From an uncultured Bacteroidales bacterium (GTDB lineage Bacteria > Bacteroidota > Bacteroidia > Bacteroidales > UBA932): a stretch of DNA of 64,000 nucleotides. A program made the position numbers and the translations under genes. Below the pieces are notes generated by a model. It had not been told where the DNA came from and did no database searches. It saw only the letters and a list, made by a program, of their open reading frames with translations. Of the stretch, positions 19,758-26,857 are shown piece after piece (position 1 is the stretch's first letter; every line of letters begins with the position of its first letter). The stretch is taken from contig CAKUYQ010000010.1 of NCBI GenBank assembly GCA_934717185.1, positions 1 through 64,000 of the forward strand, in the 5' to 3' direction.

Positions 19758-20153
19758 TTATTGGGCATTCTGAGTGATAGAGCCACCTGTCGTTTTTGTG
19801 TGAATATCACCTTGCACATAAAATACAACTTTTCTTTTCTCCCCAAGATCATTCTTTTTTATGTGAAATTTAATTATATAACATGAATCAGGATGGTTTT
19901 TATTTACTCTCATGTTAAACCAATCTCCATCATATGTCAAAATTCCATTAGAATAGCTTGAATCTTTAGGTTTCATTTTAGGGTAGGAGGCTGTACAATC
20001 AAATTTAACTTTATTTATCTTTCTCGAAGTGTGAATCTCTATCATCCGCTCTTCCGAATTGAATTCTGATTCTTTTGGTGTCAATTTATTTGGGTATGTT
20101 TTATGACATCCAAATAGCAATAGGCATAATGCGCATAATATATAGTTTCTCAT
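19758..20153 (-). CDS. Small hypothetical lipoprotein
   Basis: 131 aa with a lipoprotein signal (CLLLFGC near residue 16) and then a beta-rich region (MIEIHTSRKINKVKFDC, KRKVVFYVQGDIHTKTTGG). The size and strand pattern suggest a single beta-sandwich domain, perhaps BACON-like, but I cannot assign it. It starts 7 bp after the stop of the 70-aa lipoprotein gene upstream, so the two are co-transcribed. Confidence 0.7.
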   Translation of the reverse strand: MRNYILCALCLLLFGCHKTYPNKLTPKESEFNSEERMIEIHTSRKINKVKFDCTASYPKMKPKDSSYSNGILTYDGDWFNMRVNKNHPDSCYIIKFHIKKNDLGEKRKVVFYVQGDIHTKTTGGSITQNAQ

Positions 20154-20160
20154 ATCTTTT

Positions 20161-20373
20161 TTAAATTATTTGTAATACTGACTTGGTTGCAGGGTAGGTT
20201 TTATCCAAGAATCTATCCAAAAGAGCCAAGGCCTTCTCTTTAGGCACAACTTGCAGATCTTGATTGTTTTGAATTGTTGTAGTATTGGACACTTTCTCTT
20301 TTAATGAGTCGTGGGTACATGCTACCGCAAACAACGCTAACATGGCCATAAAGTAAATCTTTAAATTTTTCAT
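20161..20373 (-). CDS. Short lipoprotein with peptidase-propeptide-like tail (possibly truncated)
   Basis: 70 aa: lipobox LFAVAC near residue 19, then VVPKEKALALLDRFLDKTYPATKSV and an abrupt end. This last segment resembles the beginning of the propeptide (Spi-like domain) of Bacteroidetes C10/streptopain-type cysteine peptidases, where a helix is followed by ATRS. It could be a small stand-alone inhibitor-like protein or the surviving 5' end of a peptidase gene. First gene of a two-gene unit. Confidence 0.55.
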   Translation of the reverse strand: MKNLKIYFMAMLALFAVACTHDSLKEKVSNTTTIQNNQDLQVVPKEKALALLDRFLDKTYPATKSVLQII

Positions 20374-20447
20374 ACATTCACAATTTTTTGTGTTGTTAAT
20401 AAATACTTTTTATGGAGCCTATGTGCGGAAAATGCACGGGAACAAAA

Positions 20448-20680
20448 TAATTAGCTTTAGCTTTGGCTAATTCAGTTTATAGTTAATAGTTTATTGTTTA
20501 AAGTCAGTTTATCAGTTGATAGTTTTAAAGATATTAGTTTCTTACTTTTGACTTTACCTCTGTTAACTTTAAAACTATCTATACGCTTTAAACTTTCAAC
20601 TCTTAACTTTTATAATGCTGCCTATACACTATAAACTCAATTATGGCTAATGCCAACGCTAACGTCAACGCCAAACAGGC
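20448..20680. repeat. Hexamer inverted-repeat intergenic element, copy 2
   Basis: Begins with TTAGCTTTAGCTTTGGCTAA, ends with GCTAATGCCAACGCTAACG. The interior is the reverse complement of the core of copy 1 (TAGTTTTAAAG, CTCTGTTAACTTTAAAACTA). From 20681 to 20857 I see only AT-rich spacer. Confidence 0.75.
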
Positions 20681-20857
20681 TTACGGAAAAGGTCTTCTAT
20701 TTAGATTGTCTGTTGCGAATGTAGTAAAAATAATTTGTTGTTACACAAGTGTCTTTAAGAATTTTATTACATAAAGTGTATAATAAGTTGTATGTGTGTT
20801 ATATACCACTTTGAATAAAACTTTCCACTGTTTTATAAATTCAACAATATCCTTATC

Positions 20858-21001
20858 TGAAATCGAACATGAAAATCTTTGAAATTAATTAGTCCAAGTT
20901 GAGATATCAAAGATTTTCATCGTGAGAGAGAACGGTAGTGAACGGCTATCAGACTCTCACAAATTTTTAATTATTGTTTTTAAATTAAAAATTTTGATAG
21001 A
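20858..21001 (+). repeat. Three-hairpin leader element, copy A
   Basis: About 145 bp, matching three minus-strand copies in the 45-57 kb region. Hairpin 1: ATGAAAATCTTTGA (20869-20882) / TCAAAGATTTTCAT (20907-20920). Hairpin 2: GTGAGAG (20922-20928) / CTCTCAC (20954-20960), whose loop has ACGG twice. Hairpin 3: AAATTTTTAATT (20961-20972) / AATTAAAAATTT (20983-20994). It ends GATAGA directly before an ATGAAA, as the other copies end before ATGAAA starts, but here only a 12-codon ORF follows. Confidence 0.85.
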
Positions 21002-21040
21002 ATGAAAAATGCCCGAAAATTGCTACATTTGTTGGCATGA
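21002..21040 (+). other. 12-codon ORF after leader element A (signal-peptide remnant or leader peptide)
   Basis: ATGAAAAATGCC… encodes MKNARKLLHLLA and stops at a TGA that overlaps the ATG of the antitoxin gene (ATGA). At the other three leader elements the same position is the start codon of a secreted protein, so this may be what is left of such a gene. A perfect -7 box, TACATTTG, lies inside it at 21024-21031 and could start transcription at or next to the antitoxin ATG. Confidence 0.4.
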
Positions 21041-21342
21041 ATGATATTAGTACTATAAATAGTTTTTCGTCCTATCTGTTTTGGGACGTAGATTCAGCGT
21101 CCATAGATTTAGAGGCTAATGCACCTTATATAATACAGCGTGTATTAGAATTTGGCCAATTATCAGATTGGAAGTTGATAGTATCTTTCTACGGGCTTAG
21201 CCGCATTGTCTCGATTGCTCAAAATCTTAGAACGTTAGACCCTAAAGCATTGTCATTTATCTGCACTATATCATCAACGCCAAAAGAATCTTTCAGATGC
21301 TATTCACAGAAACACTCCACCCGGAAACATTGGCTCTACTGA
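21037..21342 (+). CDS. Antitoxin of AbiEii-type pair (DUF6922-like)
   Basis: 101 aa. The segment YLFWDVDSASIDLEANAPYIIQRVLEFG is typical of the small proteins placed before AbiEii nucleotidyltransferase toxins in Bacteroidetes (DUF6922 type). It is thought to neutralise or repress its partner. Its 3' end overlaps the toxin start by 46 bp, which fits translational coupling. A TACATTTG promoter box ends 5 bp before its ATG, so the transcript would be nearly leaderless. Confidence 0.78.
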   Translation: MNDISTINSFSSYLFWDVDSASIDLEANAPYIIQRVLEFGQLSDWKLIVSFYGLSRIVSIAQNLRTLDPKALSFICTISSTPKESFRCYSQKHSTRKHWLY

Positions 21343-21911
21343 GAAGACTACAATCATTAGAGGAATTAAGCCAACTACGTTTAGTTGGAGGGACTGCTCT
21401 TGCTTTACAATTAGGACACAGAAAATCTATAGACTTGGATCTATTTGGCAATGTAGATATACCATTTGAAGGGTTGAATCTCATTATTTCTGAATTTGCA
21501 GATGTACAACAGGTCTCTTGTTCCAAGCGAATGTGCTTCTTAATCGTCAATGGTGTAAAGGTAGATATTGTAAATTATCCATATCAATGGATTGACGAAC
21601 CTATTATAGAAAATGGTCTGGTTCTTGCCGGAGTTCAAGACATAGCAGCAATGAAGCTATCTGCTATTACTAACCGAGGAACTAAAAAAGATTTTATTGA
21701 CTACTTCTTTTTACTTAAAAAGTTTTCGCTATTGGAACTTATTGATTTTTACAAGCAAAAGTATCCTAATCCATCTATATTTTCATCATTAAAGAGCCTT
21801 GTTTATTTCGCAGATGCAGAACAGGATCCAATGCCTGTAATGCTAAAATACGCGGAGTGGGATGATGTCAAAAAAACTATGACTACGGCTGTTGAAGAGT
21901 ATTTACAATAA
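21297..21911 (+). CDS. AbiEii/AbiGii-type nucleotidyltransferase toxin
   Basis: 204 aa, nucleotidyltransferase superfamily. The signature is LVGGTALALQLGHRKSIDLDLF, giving the GG…DxD catalytic pattern near residues 32-52. Further family segments are GVQDIAAMKLSAITNRGTKKDFIDYFFLL. AbiEii toxins add nucleotides to tRNA or otherwise use NTPs to stop growth, often on phage infection. It overlaps the antitoxin gene and is followed by an independent promoter for the next gene. Confidence 0.87.
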   Translation: MLFTETLHPETLALLRRLQSLEELSQLRLVGGTALALQLGHRKSIDLDLFGNVDIPFEGLNLIISEFADVQQVSCSKRMCFLIVNGVKVDIVNYPYQWIDEPIIENGLVLAGVQDIAAMKLSAITNRGTKKDFIDYFFLLKKFSLLELIDFYKQKYPNPSIFSSLKSLVYFADAEQDPMPVMLKYAEWDDVKKTMTTAVEEYLQ

Positions 21912-21962
21912 CTATACGTATACTAACTCAGAAAAGTAGATACTAATATTATAATTATTCAA

Positions 21963-21994
21963 TTTGCATAATTTAAATCATATAATTATTTTTG
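21963..21994 (+). promoter_or_regulatory. Bacteroides-type promoter for the AAA ATPase gene
   Basis: TTTG (21963-21966), 20-bp spacer, TATTTTTG (21987-21994). It implies a start of transcription around 22000 and decides the ATG at 22010 over the TTG at 21992. Confidence 0.75.
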
Positions 21995-22009
21995 CATAAA
22001 AAGAATTAT

Positions 22010-23161
22010 ATGGCAAAAACGGTAAATCCTTTTATAGTAACCGGTAAGATTGGTCCGGAGTATTTTTGCGACAGGGTAAATGAGTCGGCGCGGCTTGTAA
22101 AGTCAATTATCAATGGAAATAATCTGGTAATTATCTCTCCGCGCCGTATGGGTAAAACAGGATTGATTCAATTCTGTTATGACAAGCCAGAAATCAGCGA
22201 AGAATATTACACCTTCTTTATTGATATTCTGCATACATCAAGTTTGCAAGAATTTACTTATCTGCTGGGGCGCGATATTTATGAAACTCTCCTTCCCCGC
22301 AGCAGAAAAATGGCGAATCTATTCATTCAGACAATTAAATCCATTAGTGGGAAATTCGGATTTGACCCAATGACAGATCTCCCTACATTCAATGTGGAAT
22401 TAGGCGATATTAATCGTCCGGAATATACTCTTGATGAGATTTTCCAATACTTATCCAACGCCGACAAGCCTTGCATTGTGGCAATCGATGAATTTCAGCA
22501 AATTGCTAAATATTCCGAAAGAAATATTGAAGCACTATTGCGTACGCATATACAGAAATCTGTTAACAGCCATTTTATCTTTGCCGGTAGCGAACGGCAC
22601 ATGATGCAAGAGATGTTTTCTTCTTCTGCACGTCCATTCTATCACAGTGCAGACATATTGGAATTGAAGGCAATAGTACCAGAGATTTACATTCCATTTA
22701 TTATTGGCCATTTTGAAAAACGAAACCGTAAAATTGCAAAAGAAAATGTGGAGAAAGTCTATAATCTTTTCCAGGGACATACCTATTACATTCAAAAGAC
22801 ATTTAACGAATCTTTTGCCGATACTCTTGAGGGGGAGGAGTGTACATTGGAGATTATACAGGCAGCCATTGATAATATGATTGCCTCAAACGATACAATC
22901 TTCCGTGAAATTTTGTCAAACATACCGGAAAAACAAAAGGAATTGCTTTATGCTATTGCTAAAGATGGCGAAGCAGAACATATCATGTCTGCAAATTTTA
23001 TCAAGCGACATAGTCTTGCTTCAGCAAGTTCGGTACAATCCGCGGCAAAGAAACTTCTTGAGAGGGATATTGTCACAGAGATCAACAAAGTATTTTCTGT
23101 TACAGATAGATTATTTGCTATGTGGATAAATAAACTGTATGGTGGAGAACTGAGGTTATAG
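22010..23161 (+). CDS. AAA-family ATPase, STAND-like
   Basis: 383 aa. An N-terminal recruitment segment (NPFIVTGKIGPEYFCDRVNE) precedes a P-loop (SPRRMGKTGL, about residue 40-50), a Walker B-type strand (CIVAIDEFQQI) and a C-terminal helical/winged-helix region (SANFIKRHSLASASSVQSAAKKL). Proteins of this ATP-binding family are common, single-gene, mobile-looking components of Bacteroidetes genomes. Their function is not established. Some relatives resemble defence or toxin-associated NTPases. It has its own promoter. Confidence 0.8.
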   Translation: MAKTVNPFIVTGKIGPEYFCDRVNESARLVKSIINGNNLVIISPRRMGKTGLIQFCYDKPEISEEYYTFFIDILHTSSLQEFTYLLGRDIYETLLPRSRKMANLFIQTIKSISGKFGFDPMTDLPTFNVELGDINRPEYTLDEIFQYLSNADKPCIVAIDEFQQIAKYSERNIEALLRTHIQKSVNSHFIFAGSERHMMQEMFSSSARPFYHSADILELKAIVPEIYIPFIIGHFEKRNRKIAKENVEKVYNLFQGHTYYIQKTFNESFADTLEGEECTLEIIQAAIDNMIASNDTIFREILSNIPEKQKELLYAIAKDGEAEHIMSANFIKRHSLASASSVQSAAKKLLERDIVTEINKVFSVTDRLFAMWINKLYGGELRL

Positions 23162-23168
23162 CTGGTGA

Positions 23169-24527
23169 TTAGAAATACAAATCCTCTTTCTCCGGTATTT
23201 TATTTTCCATGAACATCACATAGTAAATTGGGAGATAATGAATATTTCCCTTTGTCTTAATCTCTCTCTTATTTGAGAAGACAACTGCTGAATTAATATG
23301 GTAATCCGGAACCACCATCAAATTATCCAACGCACTATGAACAGTATAATCCTTACCGGACTTAACCTCAATTGGCAAAATGCTCATTGTGCTACTGTCA
23401 TCAACAAGGAAGTCAACCTCCCCTTTCTGCTTATTGTCGTAGTAGAACAATTTGTTGTAATGAGCCTTTAGTTCTTGGGCAACGGCATTTTCGTATACAG
23501 AACCAAGGTTAATACCGGAAATATCGTTCAAGATCGGCTGAACATTGTACTGATACAATTGAGAACTTAGCAACCCAACATCATTCATATACAACTTTAG
23601 CAAATTTTTCTGCTGTGATTCAGTCAACGGATACTTTGGATTACTAATGGCATTAGATGCAATGGAAATACCTGAATTAATCAGATATTCAAATTCTTCA
23701 ACGTAATTGCTAAATCTATCACCTTTTTTGTTTTGTATCTCCTTTGCTATAATTCGCTTCTTCTTATTCTCCATCTGAGAAGGAATCATGTCGTAGATAC
23801 GGCGAATATGTAACTTCTTGGCAGCTTCATCTTCGTAGCGAGAAGCATCAACACCATACAAGACTCTTATGGCCTCTTGAGTCTCTCTTACTTTGACGAT
23901 ATTATGAGTGGCTAAATATTCATTGACCGCATCCGGCATACCACCTACGAGTAGGTACCGTTTGAAAAGTCCCAATACTTTGTCGTGAACCTCCTGGGCT
24001 AAAGGTTGTTTCTGCTCAAAGGTTCTTCTCAAATAACTAATCGCATCATTGCCGAAATTATTGGCAATTAAAAATTCTTCAAAATCAAGCTGATACATCT
24101 TTTTGGGAATTATACTTCCAATGGGCACCGAAACAGTTTCTTTCAAAGCAATGCCCAATAGACTTCCACTGCTGATAAACCTGTATCGATGCTCTTCCCT
24201 CAAGAACTTGAGCATGGTTAAAAATTGTGGATAATGCTGAATCTCATCAATGAAGACCAATGTGTTTTCGTATCTGTCCAATTTGGCACCTGCAACCATG
24301 CTTAACTTTAGATAGAATTCTTCTGTAGTATGGACATTCTTGAAAAAATTCCCCCCTTCATTGTCTGCAGCGAAGTTTATCTCAACATAGTTGTCATAAA
24401 GTTTTGTTCCTACATCTCTGATGATGTAAGATTTGCCAATCTGTCTTGCCCCTTCTATTAGGAGAATTTTGTCTTCGTTAGACTTTAGGTAGTCCTCTAT
24501 ATATGATCTAATTTTTCTGTACAACAT
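23169..24527 (-). CDS. AAA-family ATPase with DUF4143/PD-(D/E)XK-like C-terminal domain
   Basis: 452 aa. P-loop IEGARQIGKSYIIRDVG (about residue 25-40), Walker B LVFIDEIQHYPQFL, a winged-helix-like middle, then a restriction-nuclease-like motif in the C terminus (GEVDFLVDDSS…ILPIEVKSGKDY: D, E-x-K). This is the common ATPase plus DUF4143 architecture, whose biological role is unknown. The start at 24527 is fixed by a promoter region with three ACACTTTTC repeats just upstream. Convergent with the previous ATPase gene, 7 bp apart. Confidence 0.85.
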   Translation of the reverse strand: MLYRKIRSYIEDYLKSNEDKILLIEGARQIGKSYIIRDVGTKLYDNYVEINFAADNEGGNFFKNVHTTEEFYLKLSMVAGAKLDRYENTLVFIDEIQHYPQFLTMLKFLREEHRYRFISSGSLLGIALKETVSVPIGSIIPKKMYQLDFEEFLIANNFGNDAISYLRRTFEQKQPLAQEVHDKVLGLFKRYLLVGGMPDAVNEYLATHNIVKVRETQEAIRVLYGVDASRYEDEAAKKLHIRRIYDMIPSQMENKKKRIIAKEIQNKKGDRFSNYVEEFEYLINSGISIASNAISNPKYPLTESQQKNLLKLYMNDVGLLSSQLYQYNVQPILNDISGINLGSVYENAVAQELKAHYNKLFYYDNKQKGEVDFLVDDSSTMSILPIEVKSGKDYTVHSALDNLMVVPDYHINSAVVFSNKREIKTKGNIHYLPIYYVMFMENKIPEKEDLYF

Positions 24528-24534
24528 TGTTTTT

Positions 24535-24609
24535 ACACTTTTCTATAGAAAATTATTGCACAAATATACACTTTTCCATAAAAATAACACTTCTAATTCT
24601 ACACTTTTC
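24535..24609 (-). promoter_or_regulatory. Promoter with three ACACTTTTC direct repeats at 33-bp spacing
   Basis: ACACTTTTC occurs at 24535-24543, 24568-24576 and 24601-24609, exactly 33 bp apart, with a weaker ACACTTCTA at 24587. On the minus strand a -7 box TATATTTG (24561-24568) lies between the first two. The regular spacing (about three helix turns) suggests same-face binding of a regulator, possibly the ATPase itself. Confidence 0.6.
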
Positions 24610-24664
24610 AAAAGCTGTGTACCACAGTTTGTACCGGATAGAAAAAGTAGCCTTAATAATCAAG

Positions 24665-24985
24665 TTATTTACTATTGCTGTCCCATTTGGCTTTATATGG
24701 ATTATATGTACACTTTGCAGGTTTATCAAAAAAAATATTCTTGACAAATGCCCTACAATCATTGCAAACATATCTAAACTCGCAATAGCGGCAGACACAG
24801 ATATTTTCTTTTCTAATATTCCATGTTGCCTGAAAATTCTCACTATCTACTATTTGACGAAGATTTAAATCTGCATTGTTGATATTGCCGTAAGTATAGG
24901 GAAGACACGGGCAATTAGAGATATCTCCATCTTTTGTGATGAAAAGTTTCTTATAAAGACAACTATTGATTACTTTAACAGCCTT
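24665..24985 (-). pseudogene. 3' remnant of radical SAM/SPASM peptide maturase (grasp-with-SPASM type)
   Basis: One open frame without a start encodes about 105 residues ending at TAA (24665-24667). It holds a complete SPASM-type cysteine pattern: NSCLYKKLFITKDGDISNCPC (quoted to this point), then CVCRYCEFRYVCNDCRAF and KCTYNPY. These segments are characteristic of the C terminus of GwsS-like maturases, which pair with ATP-grasp ligases to modify ribosomal peptides. The radical SAM core is missing, and the frame begins inside the end of the adjacent outer-membrane protein gene, so the locus has been cut by deletion. Confidence 0.75.
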
Positions 24986-25554
24986 GATATCTCATCTTGA
25001 TAAGAATCGCGGCTTTTTTTTCTATCCCTTTTGCCCCATTTGTACTGAAACATAAGTAATATTCCCCTTGTGCCCCCATGAGAGTAATCTTTTCTAAGAA
25101 TACCGTTTGTGTTAAGTAGTACGCGCTCATACGCAGTATTGCAAATATCGCTCATGTATAATTGTATATTATAGTTACCGTTATGCCAACTTTTTGATAC
25201 TCTGAAATCTATGTTTATATATCCCTTTGTTTTTCCTGTTGAATAATTTCCATCCTTTATATGTCCTACCGCACCACATCGTACAGACATGTTATGTGGA
25301 AACATATAACCTAAACGAAGTGAATATGCAACAAGAGGACTATTGTAGTGTGTGTTATTGTATTTTAAATCCTGTAGTTGTATGCCAATATCTCCAATAA
25401 TTTCGAGCTTGCCGATATGAGGATTCAAGGAAATTCCTGTGTATAGCTGATTGTAGTTAGGAAGGTTTTCAGGTGTGGTTTTTACAACTTTATGAGATGT
25501 GTTATCCAATGAATTGACTTCAAAAAAGGTGTCGAAAATTTGTTGTGTTGGCAA
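24970..25554 (-). pseudogene. C-terminal fragment of outer-membrane beta-barrel (OMP_b-brl_3/TonB-receptor type)
   Basis: 194 aa, no signal peptide. The alternating hydrophobic strands and the segments YINIDFRVSKSWHNGNYNIQ, YMSDICNTAYERVLLNTNG and FQYKWGKRDRKK match the last strands of Bacteroidetes TonB-receptor-like outer-membrane barrels. Such proteins are normally 700-900 aa, so only about a quarter remains. Its last codons overlap the SPASM remnant in another frame. Together they look like the ruins of a peptide-maturation and export locus. An unbroken short gene is possible but unlikely. Confidence 0.65.
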
Positions 25555-25592
25555 AATAGATATAAGTCTTAAAATTGTATTATTTGTAATTT

Positions 25593-25626
25593 TTTGGAGG
25601 TATAACTATTATTTTTGCTATTTTTG
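25593..25626 (+). promoter_or_regulatory. Bacteroides-type promoter for ATPase gene
   Basis: TTTG (25593-25596), 22-bp spacer, TATTTTTG (25619-25626), about 20 bp before the ATG at 25647. Confidence 0.6.
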
Positions 25627-25646
25627 CAAAAACAAGAGTTATATCA

Positions 25647-26855
25647 ATGAAATTAATTAATCGGACAACATACTTGAATAAGGTGAGGTCTCTTTTAGGA
25701 CGTAACCTTATAGTCTGCATAACGGGACAACGGCGTGTAGGCAAGAGTAGTCTTATGCGCACACTCATGTCTGCTCTGCTGTTAGACGACACTGCTAACA
25801 TTATCTACATTGACAAGGAGAAAAACGAGTTTGACAATATTGTAGGCTATGCCGATCTCAATGCATACGTAGCGGAACACTCGTTGGTAGATAAGCTAAA
25901 CTACATACTAATTGATGAGGTACAATTGATTGACGGATTCGAGAAGTCGTTATGTAACTATTACGATCGCGATAATTTTGAGGTGATTGTGACCGGGTCT
26001 AATGCTAAGATGTTTTCAGGGGAATTATCTACATTATTGTCGGGCAGGTATATTGAGGTGCATCTTCAGAGCTTGTCATACGAAGAGTTTCTGCAATTTC
26101 ATAAACTCCGGGACTCTAACGAGTCTATAGTGAAGTATCTCAACATTGGAGGACTACCAAACCTTGCGTTATTACCAATTGAAAACAATGAAATAATACA
26201 CGACTATTTGTTGAGCATATATAGCACTATTGTGTTAAAAGATGTGCTTGCACGCGAACAGGTTCGCAATGTGACTTTTCTTGAAAATCTTACCAGATTT
26301 GTGGCAGACAATACCGGCAAACTTTTCTCTTCTACAAGCATAAGCAAGTATATGCACCACGAAAAGGAAATCGTTAACCCTGCACTTGTGCGCTCCTATA
26401 TGGGATTCTTATGCAACGCCTTTATCCTCAATAGAGTGAACAGATATGACATCCATGGAAAACAGTTGCTCTCAAACAACGAGAAATACTATTTTGAGGA
26501 TTTAGGTTTACGTAACGTTCTGACATCAGGAGGACGGGCAACCGATATTGAAAAGCTGATTGAAAATGCCATATATCTGCATTTGCGACGTATGGGTTAT
26601 GCCGTATTTGTGGGTGTTTTGCGAAATGGAGAGGTTGACTTTGTGGCTACCAAAGGGGAAGAGATTGTATATGTGCAGGCTACATATCTGCTAAGCGAGG
26701 AAGCTACAATAAAACGCGAGTTTGGTAATTTGTTGGCTATATCCAACAATTATCCTAAATATGTGGTTTCAATGGATCCGTTCCAACCTGAATCCAACTA
26801 TGAGGGTATTAAACATTTACATCTACGCAGTTTCTTAACGATGAAACAGTTTTAG
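25647..26855 (+). CDS. AAA-family ATPase with DUF4143-like C-terminal domain
   Basis: 402 aa. P-loop TGQRRVGKSSLM near residue 26-37, Walker B YILIDEVQLIDGF, sensor-like VIVTGSNAKMFSGEL, and the C-terminal nuclease-like motif RNGEVDFVATKGEEIVYVQATY. Here the usual E-x-K lysine is not present (VQAT), so the nuclease fold is probably inactive. Same general architecture as the gene at 23169, but from a different subfamily. It ends 2 bp before recG, so recG may be read from this promoter too. Confidence 0.85.
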   Translation: MKLINRTTYLNKVRSLLGRNLIVCITGQRRVGKSSLMRTLMSALLLDDTANIIYIDKEKNEFDNIVGYADLNAYVAEHSLVDKLNYILIDEVQLIDGFEKSLCNYYDRDNFEVIVTGSNAKMFSGELSTLLSGRYIEVHLQSLSYEEFLQFHKLRDSNESIVKYLNIGGLPNLALLPIENNEIIHDYLLSIYSTIVLKDVLAREQVRNVTFLENLTRFVADNTGKLFSSTSISKYMHHEKEIVNPALVRSYMGFLCNAFILNRVNRYDIHGKQLLSNNEKYYFEDLGLRNVLTSGGRATDIEKLIENAIYLHLRRMGYAVFVGVLRNGEVDFVATKGEEIVYVQATYLLSEEATIKREFGNLLAISNNYPKYVVSMDPFQPESNYEGIKHLHLRSFLTMKQF

Positions 26856-26857
26856 TT

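Noticed and set aside
20869..20920. Conserved leader peptide MKIFEIN… inside the three-hairpin element
   Set aside because: The ATG frame ends at different points in each copy (after 7, 11, 11 and 18 codons), so the arms are kept as inverted repeats, not as code.
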